The notes beneath the pieces are model-generated. The model did no database searches and was not told the DNA's origin. It saw only the letters and a program-made list of their open reading frames with translations. Source: Patescibacteria group bacterium (GTDB taxonomy: Bacteria; Patescibacteriota; Minisyncoccia; Phycocordibacterales; UBA2100). From it: a DNA stretch of 14,751 nt. The position numbers and the translations under genes were made by a program. Where the stretch lies: assembly GCA_024654485.1 (NCBI GenBank), contig JANLHO010000022.1, positions 1-14,751 of the forward strand, in the 5' to 3' direction. Below are positions 6,870 through 13,105 of the stretch, piece after piece (position 1 is the stretch's first letter; the number at the start of each line of letters is the position of its first letter).

Positions 6870-7901
6870 ATGCTCCCGCGACTTCTGAAAAAGATTGCTC
6901 CAAGAATAGGGGCGAGCGTCCTAATAGAGCCGGAGTGGGGTGTGGCCGGCCGGATACGCTTCCCCGCCAAAGGCGGGTCCGTCTCGGGCGGAAAAGACAG
7001 CCCTTCCGGCAAGCTCGGGGCAAGCAGGTACTCATATTTCCGGTACAACACTCTGGACCTGAATCCAGTGGGCGCATCCGACGTCGCCAAAGACAAAGAC
7101 TACGCCGCCTTTTTCATGCGCGCTCTCGGCTACCCCGCCGTGCGCGGCAAGGCCTTTTTCTCCGACGACTGGTGCGAGACTATTCAATCAGAGCGCGATG
7201 CGAAGGCGGCGGCGCGCTACGCGCGCCGCCGCTACCCTGTGGTCGTCAAACCAAACTCCGGTAGCCAAGGTGGCGACATACACGTCGTGCACAACGAGCG
7301 CGAACTTCTGCAGGCCGCGAAGCGCATATTCAAGCGCGACCGCATCATGCTCGTCCAGCCGCAGCTCAAGGGCCGCGATTACAGGCTCGTCGTACTGGAC
7401 GACGAGGTGATATCCGCGTACGAGCGTATCCCCCTCTCGGTAGTCGGCGACGGCCGTTCCACTATTCTGCAACTACTCAAAAAGAAGCAGCGCGCGTTTG
7501 ATAAAGACAAGCGCGACACGCGCATCAAGCTCGCCGACCCGCGCATCCGCGCCAAGCTTGTACGGCAAGGCCTCGCCTTGCCGTACAAGCCGGACAAAGG
7601 AGAGCGTGTTTTCCTTCTGGACAACGCCAATCTCTCATCCGGAGGCGATGCGGTGGACATAACCCGTGAGCTCCACCCCGCATGGAAAAAGCTCGCGGTA
7701 AAGCTCACCCGCGATATGAATCTCCGCCTTGCGGGCGTAGACATCATGACCGGAAGCGACATCACAAAACCGCCCAAGGCCTACCACATTCTGGAAATAA
7801 ACGCCGCCCCCGGCTTGGACCACTACGTCAAAGGCGGAAAAACCCAGCAAAAGATAGTTGAGAACCTTTACCTCAAAGTCCTCCGACATATCGCACAATA
7901 A
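6870..7901 (+). CDS. ATP-grasp ligase, RimK / cyanophycin-synthetase-like
   Basis: 343 aa from ATG 6870. ATP-grasp features: VVKPNSGSQGGDIHVV (nucleotide-binding loop), the MLVQPQLKGRDYRLVVLDD segment, the SVVGDGRSTILQLL motif typical of cyanophycin-synthetase and glutamate-ligase relatives, and the metal-binding ILEINAAPGLDHY (Glu309, Asn311). Such enzymes ligate an amino acid to a carboxylate through an acyl-phosphate; the substrate is unknown. The N-terminal LLKKIAPRIGASVLIEPEWG segment looks like the true beginning. In-frame ATGs at 6747, 6798 and 6843 exist, but they add residues without conserved character; GAGAG precedes 6870. Residues about 31-54 are a Gly/Ser/Lys-rich insertion built on palindromic DNA, and a second palindrome codes for about residues 230-240. 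Transcribed divergently from purL; the next gene follows after 41 nt. Confidence 0.82.
   Translation: MLPRLLKKIAPRIGASVLIEPEWGVAGRIRFPAKGGSVSGGKDSPSGKLGASRYSYFRYNTLDLNPVGASDVAKDKDYAAFFMRALGYPAVRGKAFFSDDWCETIQSERDAKAAARYARRRYPVVVKPNSGSQGGDIHVVHNERELLQAAKRIFKRDRIMLVQPQLKGRDYRLVVLDDEVISAYERIPLSVVGDGRSTILQLLKKKQRAFDKDKRDTRIKLADPRIRAKLVRQGLALPYKPDKGERVFLLDNANLSSGGDAVDITRELHPAWKKLAVKLTRDMNLRLAGVDIMTGSDITKPPKAYHILEINAAPGLDHYVKGGKTQQKIVENLYLKVLRHIAQ
6962..6992 (+). repeat. Double-hairpin insertion in the ATP-grasp gene
   Basis: Hairpin one: CCCGCC (6963-6968), loop AAA, GGCGGG (6972-6977). Hairpin two: TCCGTC (6978-6983), loop TCG, GGCGGA (6987-6992) with one T-G mismatch. The two are back to back and encode PAKGGSVSGGK. 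The Gly/Ser-rich stretch continues to about 7030 (CCCTTCCGGCAAGCTCGGGG, 7001-7020), together adding about 20 residues before SYFRYNTLDLNP. Confidence 0.75.
7556..7590 (+). repeat. Perfect 16-bp palindrome in the ATP-grasp coding region
   Basis: GCTTGTACGGCAAGGC (7556-7571) and GCCTTGCCGTACAAGC (7575-7590) pair perfectly around loop CTC. It encodes KLVRQGLALPYK. The inner core ACGGCAAGGC/GCCTTGCCGT is shared with the palindrome in folA (9619-9645), so the two look like copies of one element. Confidence 0.85.
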
Positions 7902-7906
7902 CGCGT

Positions 7907-7933
7907 TTGAATTGCGAAGGACTGGGCTATACT
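7907..7933 (+). promoter_or_regulatory. Candidate promoter of the HD-domain gene
   Basis: TTGAAT (7907-7912), 15-nt spacer, TATACT (7928-7933), then 9 nt to ATG 7943. It lies in the 41-nt gap after the ATP-grasp stop. The -10 matches 5 of 6; the spacer is short. There is no Shine-Dalgarno before the ATG. Confidence 0.55.
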
Positions 7934-7942
7934 TGTTGGGAT

Positions 7943-9346
7943 ATGCCCGAAACATTTCCGAAATCACCTTTCCGCGACAGAGAAGAAGATCCGGAACAAG
8001 AACTTATTTCCGAGGAAATTAAGTCCGTCCTCGGTATCTTTGAGCTGACACGCCGTCTGCGTGCTAAGGTTCCGGAGGATCCAAACGATGTGGATAAAAC
8101 ACGCGATAACATAACGGAATCTGCGGGCGATAAAACTGCGATGACAGCATATCTGATGCACTACTTTTACCCGCTTGTGGAAAAGGAGGGTGCGGACCTC
8201 AATTACGAACGCACTCTTGACATGGTTCTCTCACATAATATCGGGGCAATAGACAAGAGAATTTCCATGCCTGGCGTTCAGCAGACGCTTGAACAGAGAC
8301 GTGAAGAGGTTGTCAGCACTGCGAAGATTTTCGGAAACCTTCCGCAACGCAACGCTTTCAACAAGACGCTTTTTAATGCATACGCAGAATATCTGGGACG
8401 GGAAACGCGAGAAGCGCGATTCACACGCGCGCTCAATGGTCTGGAAACCATGCTCTACGTGCTCTCCCGTCCCCCACATCTGCGCGCACAACTGGTAGGA
8501 GGTAAAGGATACGCAATAGAGGATTATCGCGAACGAATTGAGCCATTTTGTCGGGAATTCCCTCCTGTCCAAAAGTTCTACACACGCATAGAACGTATAT
8601 TCCACGGCAAAGGCTATTTCGCGCCTTCAAGGGTCTACGAAAATAGTGTTATGCGACCTGATGTAGCGCGCAATACTTTTGTTTCCAGCGCACCCGAATT
8701 CGGAAATCCAGATACTGTGGACGTTGACGAAGAGAACGAACGTCTTCTTAATCTACAACGTCTAAAGCGGCAATTGCTCTTCGGGCAGGACCTTAAACCC
8801 GCAGAGGAACACAACGACACGGTAACCGAACACGTCGCTACGCTTCTGTTTCTTGAGCGATATTTTTTGCCGATTGCAAAAAGCGACCCTAGGCAATCCC
8901 GCAAAGATTTGCTTTCTCTCTTTGAGAGTGCCGCCATGATTTTAAGCCATGATATGCCTGAGGCTATCGAGGGAGATATAGCCACGCATCTAAAAACCGA
9001 GGCCAACGCCGTGTCCGAGTGGGACGTAGCCACGGAAATAGCGGCTGAGTTTGCACCTCGCGCAGGAGGATTCAATGATGAATTCTGGAGATACTTGGAA
9101 AAATACGAGCTCGACAGGGCAAGGCCGCCATTCGTAGGAAACTCGTGGTTCGTGAAGGTTCTCGATGTGCTTGAAGCTCAGTTCTATATTTTTGATAGGG
9201 AAACACGGAACAAGTTATCGCGTATGCATGTATTGCCCAGAGAGGAAGTTCGCGGTAGATACGAGAAAATGCTGGAACAATTTCCCATATTGAAAGACCA
9301 CTTTGACGCTCTGGAACAAAAGTTCTTCGAAGAAGGGCTGCCCTGA
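7943..9346 (+). CDS. Tandem HD-domain protein, YfbR-like; first domain appears catalytically dead
   Basis: 467 aa from ATG 7943; the upstream in-frame TTG 7907 lies in the promoter. The second half holds a full HD metal site: VTEHVATLL (His297), ILSHDMPEAIEGDI (His336, Asp337) and FVKVLDVLEAQF (Asp408), in the pattern of YfbR-type 5'-deoxynucleotidases (EH...HD.pE...GD...D). The first half aligns to it: YFYPLVEKEG with YFLPIAKSDP, LSHNIGAIDKRI with LSHDMPEAIEGD, ALNGLETMLYVLSR with KVLDVLEAQFYIFDR. At the ligand positions it has Lys64, His98-Asn99 and Asn165, so three of four ligands are lost, two by Asp-to-Asn changes. It likely hydrolyses a nucleotide phosphate (inference from family). It ends 6 nt from the convergent folA. 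It seems less GC-rich than its neighbours by eye, a possible sign of transfer. Confidence 0.8.
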   Translation: MPETFPKSPFRDREEDPEQELISEEIKSVLGIFELTRRLRAKVPEDPNDVDKTRDNITESAGDKTAMTAYLMHYFYPLVEKEGADLNYERTLDMVLSHNIGAIDKRISMPGVQQTLEQRREEVVSTAKIFGNLPQRNAFNKTLFNAYAEYLGRETREARFTRALNGLETMLYVLSRPPHLRAQLVGGKGYAIEDYRERIEPFCREFPPVQKFYTRIERIFHGKGYFAPSRVYENSVMRPDVARNTFVSSAPEFGNPDTVDVDEENERLLNLQRLKRQLLFGQDLKPAEEHNDTVTEHVATLLFLERYFLPIAKSDPRQSRKDLLSLFESAAMILSHDMPEAIEGDIATHLKTEANAVSEWDVATEIAAEFAPRAGGFNDEFWRYLEKYELDRARPPFVGNSWFVKVLDVLEAQFYIFDRETRNKLSRMHVLPREEVRGRYEKMLEQFPILKDHFDALEQKFFEEGLP

Positions 9347-9352
9347 TTACGA

Positions 9353-9958
9353 TCAACGCTCCAAATCCACCCAACGATACTTTATGCCATTCCACTCGCG
9401 CTCCTCTTCAAATACTTTTTTCGTAAATTCCTTTTCATACGGCGGGAAGAAGGTATCGGCTTCCGGTGCATCGTCCACGAGGGTGAGGTAGAGTTTGTCT
9501 ATGTGCGGCAAAGCCTGCTCGTATATCTGCGCACCTCCGCCGATGTGTACCTCCTCCGCATCAAGCGCCCTCCCCTTCTCCAGCGCCTCCTCCAGCGAGC
9601 CTACGACCACCACCCCCGGCACGGCAAGGCGACGCCTTGCCGTGCTCGGCTCGCGGGTGACGACGATGTTGGTGCGCTCCGGCAGTGGCTTGCCAAGGTA
9701 GCCGAGGATGGATTCAAATGTCTTGCGCCCCATTATGACGGGGTGGCCTTTGGTAATCGCTTTGAAGCGCTTGAGATCGTCTGGTATGTGCCACAGAAGC
9801 TTGCCCCCTTTCCCCAGCTCACGATTTTTCCCAATGGCGACTACCGCCGCAACCGTAACATCTTTCCGGTCCGGTCCGATCTTCTGATTTCTCAGTTTCC
9901 TGCATTCAGGGCATGGCTGCCTCTTGCGATGCTGAGAACAGCGCGACATATCCTCCAT
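9353..9958 (-). CDS. folA: Dihydrofolate reductase with Cys/His-rich N-terminal extension
   Basis: 201 aa from ATG 9958. DHFR core from about residue 36: VTVAAVVAIGKNRELGKGGKLLWHIPDDLKRFK, with the substrate-binding Trp and the catalytic Asp in PDDLKRF, PVIMGRKTFESI, LPERTNIVVTR, then HIGGGAQIYEQALP and the YLTLVDDAPEADTFFPP segment. It reduces dihydrofolate with NADPH, needed because ThyA downstream makes dihydrofolate. Typical DHFRs are about 160 aa; the extra 35 residues hold Cys7, His10, Cys16, Cys19 (CSQH-x5-CPEC), a putative zinc site in a basic stretch. In-frame ATGs at 9961 and 9949 are alternatives and do not remove the motif. An in-frame palindrome adds TARRRLA in the loop after VTREPS. 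Convergent with the HD gene, with a 6-nt gap. Confidence 0.93.
   Translation of the reverse strand: MEDMSRCSQHRKRQPCPECRKLRNQKIGPDRKDVTVAAVVAIGKNRELGKGGKLLWHIPDDLKRFKAITKGHPVIMGRKTFESILGYLGKPLPERTNIVVTREPSTARRRLAVPGVVVVGSLEEALEKGRALDAEEVHIGGGAQIYEQALPHIDKLYLTLVDDAPEADTFFPPYEKEFTKKVFEEEREWNGIKYRWVDLER
9619..9645 (-). repeat. Perfect 13-bp palindrome inside folA
   Basis: GCACGGCAAGGCG (9619-9631), centre A, CGCCTTGCCGTGC (9633-9645). It codes for STARRRLAV in the loop between VVTREP and PGVVVVGSLEEAL, where most DHFRs have about five to six fewer residues. It shares the core ACGGCAAGGC/GCCTTGCCGT with the palindrome at 7556-7590. Confidence 0.85.
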
Positions 9959-9964
9959 CATTTC

Positions 9965-9970
9965 AGTATA
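9965..9970 (-). promoter_or_regulatory. Candidate -10 box (TATACT) of folA
   Basis: TATACT on the minus strand is 6 nt before ATG 9958 (3 nt before ATG 9961). GGAGGA (9956-9951) lies inside the reading frame and only 2 nt before the third ATG, too close to act as a Shine-Dalgarno. No -35 is recognised; the upstream DNA is the REP-like repeat. Confidence 0.5.
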
Positions 9971-9984
9971 TCGCACTCAAGGGG

Positions 9985-10031
9985 CCCATGAGATGACACC
10001 TAAGAACCCATGAGATATCATCTCATGGGTT
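9985..10031. repeat. REP-like palindromes, left flank of the RAYT gene
   Basis: A full palindrome AACCCATGAGAT (10005-10016), loop ATC, ATCTCATGGGTT (10020-10031) is preceded by a half copy CCCATGAGATGACA (9985-9998). The full palindrome overlaps the transposase stop codon (10025-10023). The core CCATGAGAT/ATCTCATGG is the same as in the right flank. Confidence 0.9.
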
Positions 10032-10688
10032 CAGTCCCGCGTTGCGATAGTAGCGTTGCGAATCCCGCAACATGCGAGAGAACGGCGTTCTGTCCACGGT
10101 CTCGAAACCATCACGAGAAAGGATTGCGTCCGGTATGCCCCGAGCGTAACTTTTAAGGCTTGAATAAGGATACGTGATAAGTCTGCTCTCAAGTTCGGAC
10201 ATATTCCTGACTCGTCCAGATTTCCAGTCGGGCTCGTACAGCTCTGCCGGATTGCAATGAATGTAGTGGAGAACTTGCTGGAAGTAGTCGTCCGTGGCGA
10301 TATGTTTCGAGCGAAAGGGTTTTGTAAACAGGTTACCTGTGCGTTCATGACGTGCATTGAAATACATCGTGTACGCTATGCCGAGCCTGCGCATGAACGC
10401 GGATATCCCCCCCTCAACGACTTCCTTTAGAAGAAGGTGGAAGTGGTTCGGCATAAGACTATATGCACCAATCGCCACAATTTGATTTCCTCTATCTCTC
10501 GTGAGTACCCGCGTCAATGCGGGCTTCTCAATCTCAAACAGTTTCACCGGCCTTGATCCGTTCGCAAGATATAGAGCCATCAGAAAACGGTCACTGTCGC
10601 GTTCGTCCTGAAATACCTGGCGCTTATCAATCCCGCGATTGTAGCAGTGATACCACTCATCTATCGAGAACGGCTCGCGATTTGACAT
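10023..10688 (-). CDS. REP-associated tyrosine transposase (RAYT, TnpA_REP; Y1 HUH family)
   Basis: 221 aa. The HUH motif is SLMPNHFHLLL (His82, His84); Tyr135 in DDYFQQVLHYIHCNP is the likely catalytic tyrosine, 51 residues after the second His, the same spacing as I recall for E. coli TnpA_REP (His64, Tyr115). The N-terminus WYHCYNRGIDKRQVFQDERD and the FTKPFRSKHI segment are typical of the family. It is a single-strand DNA endonuclease expected to cut and rejoin at REP hairpins. The frame is intact with no internal stops, so it could be active. The TGA stop lies within the left palindrome, and the start is 6 nt after a TATTGT box that overlaps the edge of the right palindrome. Confidence 0.95.
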   Translation of the reverse strand: MSNREPFSIDEWYHCYNRGIDKRQVFQDERDSDRFLMALYLANGSRPVKLFEIEKPALTRVLTRDRGNQIVAIGAYSLMPNHFHLLLKEVVEGGISAFMRRLGIAYTMYFNARHERTGNLFTKPFRSKHIATDDYFQQVLHYIHCNPAELYEPDWKSGRVRNMSELESRLITYPYSSLKSYARGIPDAILSRDGFETVDRTPFSRMLRDSQRYYRNAGLNP

Positions 10689-10694
10689 TCACCC

Positions 10695-10700
10695 ACAATA
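10695..10700 (-). promoter_or_regulatory. Candidate -10 box (TATTGT) of the transposase gene
   Basis: TATTGT on the minus strand is 6 nt before ATG 10688 and shares 4 nt with the outer end of the right palindrome. The same hexamer occurs at the same place before purL. No clear -35 is seen. Confidence 0.45.
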
Positions 10701-10725
10701 CCATGAGATGACATCTCATGGTATT
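10697..10725. repeat. REP-like palindrome, right flank of the RAYT gene
   Basis: AATACCATGAGATG (10697-10710), centre A, CATCTCATGGTATT (10712-10725): perfect 14-bp arms. The core matches the left-flank palindromes. Confidence 0.92.
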
Positions 10726-10750
10726 GGCTTGCGGGGATGTTGGATACAAT
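10724..10750 (+). promoter_or_regulatory. Candidate promoter of the CYTH gene, bordering the REP palindrome
   Basis: TACAAT (10745-10750) lies 6 nt before ATG 10757. TTGGCT (10724-10729), 15 nt upstream, takes its first two bases from the right REP palindrome and may serve as -35. No Shine-Dalgarno is present. Confidence 0.5.
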
Positions 10751-10756
10751 GCGACG

Positions 10757-11467
10757 ATGCAGACGTACGAAGTGGAGGTGAAATCACTACTTGGAGGACC
10801 GGAGCGCGCGGAGGAATTGCGTCGCGCGATGAAGGCGGCGGATCCTTCATGCGCCCTCGTGGCCGTGGGTCGGCAGCTCAATCACTATTTTGAGCCATCC
10901 GCCGCGCACAATGTGGAGAAAACCCCCATAGAGCGCCTGCGGGAGAAAGCCGCACCGAAGCTGCCCGAGGCGGCTTCTGAGCGGCTTGCCGACCTCGCGG
11001 ACAAAGCGACAAGCTACTCGGTACGCACGCGCCTTATTGAGAATGGCGACGACAAGCACGTGCTGCTCATCGTCAAGGCGACTGTCGGCGACGACAGCAG
11101 CGAGAACGGCGTCGCCCGCATGGAGTTTGAGGAGGAGGTGTTTCTACCGCTGCAGGAGCTGGACGACCTGGTAATGTCCTCCGGATTCAAGTATCAGGCA
11201 AAATGGTCGCGCCAGCGGGAAGAATACGTCTGCCGCGGCACCAACGTAACGCTGGACAAAAACGCCGGATACGGCTGGCTCGCGGAATTTGAACGCATCG
11301 TGGGCGATCCTGCGGCAGTGGACGGGGCCGAGCGCGAGGTACGCGCCCTGATGGACGAGCTGGGAGCCAGAGAGCTGCCGCAGGACAGGCTGGAGCGCAT
11401 GTTCGCCCACTACAATTCTCACTGGAGCGACTATTACGGGACGGACAAAATATTTGTAGTAGAATGA
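10757..11467 (+). CDS. CYTH-domain protein (triphosphate-tunnel fold; class IV adenylate cyclase / thiamine triphosphatase-like)
   Basis: 236 aa from ATG 10757; an in-frame TTG at 10718 lies in the REP palindrome and is rejected. The N-terminus QTYEVEVKSLL carries the ExExK signature (Glu5, Glu7, Lys9). Further tunnel-type charged strands are SVRTRLIE, KHVLLIVKA, RMEFEEEVFL, AKWSRQREEYV and GYGWLAEFERIV. CYTH enzymes bind triphosphate groups with divalent metals and act on ATP, thiamine triphosphate or inorganic triphosphate; which applies here cannot be told. The stop TGA is 6 nt before the dcd start. As the first of four plus-strand genes serving nucleotide metabolism, a nucleotide triphosphate substrate is plausible (inference). 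Confidence 0.8.
   Translation: MQTYEVEVKSLLGGPERAEELRRAMKAADPSCALVAVGRQLNHYFEPSAAHNVEKTPIERLREKAAPKLPEAASERLADLADKATSYSVRTRLIENGDDKHVLLIVKATVGDDSSENGVARMEFEEEVFLPLQELDDLVMSSGFKYQAKWSRQREEYVCRGTNVTLDKNAGYGWLAEFERIVGDPAAVDGAEREVRALMDELGARELPQDRLERMFAHYNSHWSDYYGTDKIFVVE
11460..11465 (+). promoter_or_regulatory. Candidate -10 box (TAGAAT) of dcd
   Basis: TAGAAT spans the end of the CYTH coding region and is 8 nt before ATG 11474. No -35 is seen at a suitable distance and there is no Shine-Dalgarno. This may be a weak internal promoter or chance. Confidence 0.35.
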
Positions 11468-11473
11468 TAACCT

Positions 11474-12049
11474 ATGTTTTTGTCCGACCGTGATATCAAA
11501 AAAGCCGTCAGCGTAGGCTCTATCACGCTCAGGCCTTTCAGCGAATCCCAGCTCCAGCCCGTGAGCTACGACATACGCCTCGGCAACCAATTCATCGCCA
11601 ACGACGAGCACGCGACCCATGCGGTGGATCCGGCACGCAAGATATATGCAAAGACCCGTGAGATAGAGGTCAAGGACGGCGCGGAGTTCGTGCTCCACCC
11701 CGGCATATCCGTCCTCGGTACTTCCAAGGAATACTTCGGCTCCGACAAATTCCTGATACAGATAGGCGGCAAATCGTCGCTCGCACGCATCGGACTCATG
11801 GTGCACAATACAGCCGGCATCATCAATCCGGGGCATTTCCTGCACGTTACCTTTGAGATGACGAATCAGAGCAACGTCCCCATCATCCTGCGCCCCGGCA
11901 TGGAGATAGCGCAAATAACCTTCTCAATGATATCTTCACCGCCGGAGCGCAACTACAAACGCGTAGGCCGATTCGCGAAGGACAACTGGAACCATTTCGT
12001 GCCCGCGAAGAAAAAGAAAGCCTCCTCAAAACTAAGCTCTAAACGCTAA
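11474..12049 (+). CDS. dcd: dCTP deaminase (possibly Dcd/Dut-like)
   Basis: 191 aa, the usual length. Motifs are QPVSYDIRLGN (28-38), GKSSLARIGLMVHNTAGIINPG (99-120, with Ser102 and Arg105) and HVTFEMTN (Glu128, the family's catalytic acid). It deaminates dCTP to dUTP, the first step toward dUMP for ThyA, which follows 13 nt downstream. The TAG segment resembles bifunctional deaminase/dUTPases rather than the TAH of E. coli Dcd, but the Asp that normally follows (I-D-P-G) is Asn118, so dUTPase activity is doubtful. The tail from 178 is Lys/Ser-rich and probably disordered. Confidence 0.93.
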   Translation: MFLSDRDIKKAVSVGSITLRPFSESQLQPVSYDIRLGNQFIANDEHATHAVDPARKIYAKTREIEVKDGAEFVLHPGISVLGTSKEYFGSDKFLIQIGGKSSLARIGLMVHNTAGIINPGHFLHVTFEMTNQSNVPIILRPGMEIAQITFSMISSPPERNYKRVGRFAKDNWNHFVPAKKKKASSKLSSKR

Positions 12050-12062
12050 CGCCGCAGGTCCT

Positions 12063-13055
12063 ATGTCCAGTCATCCCGAAAATCAATATCTGGAGCTGAT
12101 GCGGGAATGCATTGAGAAGGGCGACAGACAGGTGGATAAGGGCCACGGCAAAGCACATCACGGTCTTTTCGGCAGACAGATACGCTTTGACCTCTCGGAC
12201 CCGCCGACTGGCGGATTCCCCCTACTCACCACCAAGCGAGTCTACTGGAAAGGCGTCCTGCACGAACTCTACTGGTTTATGAGTGGCCAGACGAATATCC
12301 GCTATCTCGTAGAGAGCGATGTCCACATCTGGGACGACTACCCCTACCGCATCTACATGGAGCACGCCAACCTGCCCGCAGGCAGACGGGGCGCAGCTTA
12401 CCCTAAGATGACTAAAGAGGAGTTTATTGAAAAGGTAAAGACCGACGAAGCGTTCGCCGAAAAACACGGCGAGCTGCCGCGAATTTATGGCGAGATGTGG
12501 CGGGCATGGCCCGCCAAAGACGGCCGCGGAATAGACCAGCTCGGCTGGGCCATAGAAGAGCTGCGGCAAGACCCCGGCTGCCACAATGCGATAGTCACTT
12601 CGTGGAATCCTGAATATCTCTACACCATGGCCAAGCCGGAGGAGGCCAACCACTTCCCCATCTGCCACAACATGTACCAGCTCAACATCAAGAATGAAAA
12701 AGTCTCGCTCCAGCTCTACCAGCGCAGTGCCGACATCTTCCTAGGAGTGCCTTTCAACATAGCAAGCTACGCGCTTCTAGCGCATATAGTCGCGAAGATT
12801 CTCGGCCGCGAGGCCGGCGAATTCGTGCATACATTCGGCGATGTGCACATCTACGAAGACCACATGGATGCGGCGCGAGAGCAGCTAGCGCGCGAGCCGA
12901 AAGCCTTCCCGAAGGTTCGGATAGACGACTCCGTCACCTCGCTTGATACTTTTGCGCCGGACAAGGTTATACTGGAGGGGTACGAACCGCATGCCGCCAT
13001 CAAGGCTCCGCTCACCGTCGCCGGATTCAGGGATCTGGAGAACAAACCCAACTGA
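12063..13055 (+). CDS. thyA: Thymidylate synthase ThyA
   Basis: 330 aa, longer than E. coli ThyA (264). Motifs: FPLLTTKRVYWKGVLHELYWFMSGQTNIRYL, the active site HFPICHNMYQLNI (nucleophile Cys201), LQLYQRSADIFLGVPFNIASYALL for dUMP binding, and FGDVHIYEDHMDAAREQL. It methylates dUMP using 5,10-methylene-THF and releases dihydrofolate. The extra length lies in the segment after the HIWDDYPYRIYMEH stretch, which includes a palindrome-encoded LPAGRRG (residues about 104-110), and in a C-terminal extension (PLTVAGFRDLENKPN) beyond the IKAP end of the classic enzyme. AGGT lies only 3 nt before the ATG, a poor Shine-Dalgarno. Linked to dcd upstream and glyA 50 nt downstream. Confidence 0.96.
   Translation: MSSHPENQYLELMRECIEKGDRQVDKGHGKAHHGLFGRQIRFDLSDPPTGGFPLLTTKRVYWKGVLHELYWFMSGQTNIRYLVESDVHIWDDYPYRIYMEHANLPAGRRGAAYPKMTKEEFIEKVKTDEAFAEKHGELPRIYGEMWRAWPAKDGRGIDQLGWAIEELRQDPGCHNAIVTSWNPEYLYTMAKPEEANHFPICHNMYQLNIKNEKVSLQLYQRSADIFLGVPFNIASYALLAHIVAKILGREAGEFVHTFGDVHIYEDHMDAAREQLAREPKAFPKVRIDDSVTSLDTFAPDKVILEGYEPHAAIKAPLTVAGFRDLENKPN
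12371..12390 (+). repeat. Likely palindromic insert in thyA (codes for LPAGRRG)
   Basis: CTGCC (12372-12376), loop CGCA, GGCAG (12381-12385), with CCCG/CGGG (12375-12378/12387-12390) as an alternative pairing. The peptide NLPAGRRG falls where ThyA homologues have a short variable turn. PAGR-type peptides recur, as I recall, as insertions in CPR proteins. The stem is short, so this is a weaker case than the other palindromes. Confidence 0.45.
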
Positions 13056-13105
13056 CTATGATTTAGCTACCTTACATATTTGTTACCAAACTAGCCACTC
13101 TCACA

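Larger units (their letters stand above)
9985..10725 (-). mobile_element. RAYT/REP unit (transposase gene framed by REP-like palindromes)
   Basis: The Y1 HUH transposase gene is framed by palindromes with a common core: a half copy and a full copy on the left, one full copy on the right. This is the known layout of REP-associated tyrosine transposases. It sits between the start regions of folA (minus) and the CYTH gene (plus), and its palindromes touch the -10 regions of the transposase and border that of the CYTH gene. No target-site duplication was identified. Confidence 0.8.

Noticed and set aside
9323..9334. TTCTTCGAAGAA palindrome at the HD/folA convergent end as a terminator
   Set aside because: It lies inside HD codons (KFFEEG), has no usable loop and no T-run follows.
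9985..10031. CRISPR-like repeats near the RAYT gene
   Set aside because: Only a few copies, no regular spacers, perfect palindromes beside a HUH transposase and no cas genes; REP-like repeats fit better.
13057..13062. TATGAT before glyA as a promoter
   Set aside because: It is 43 nt from the ATG with no -35 at a suitable distance, unlike the consistent 5-9 nt spacing elsewhere.
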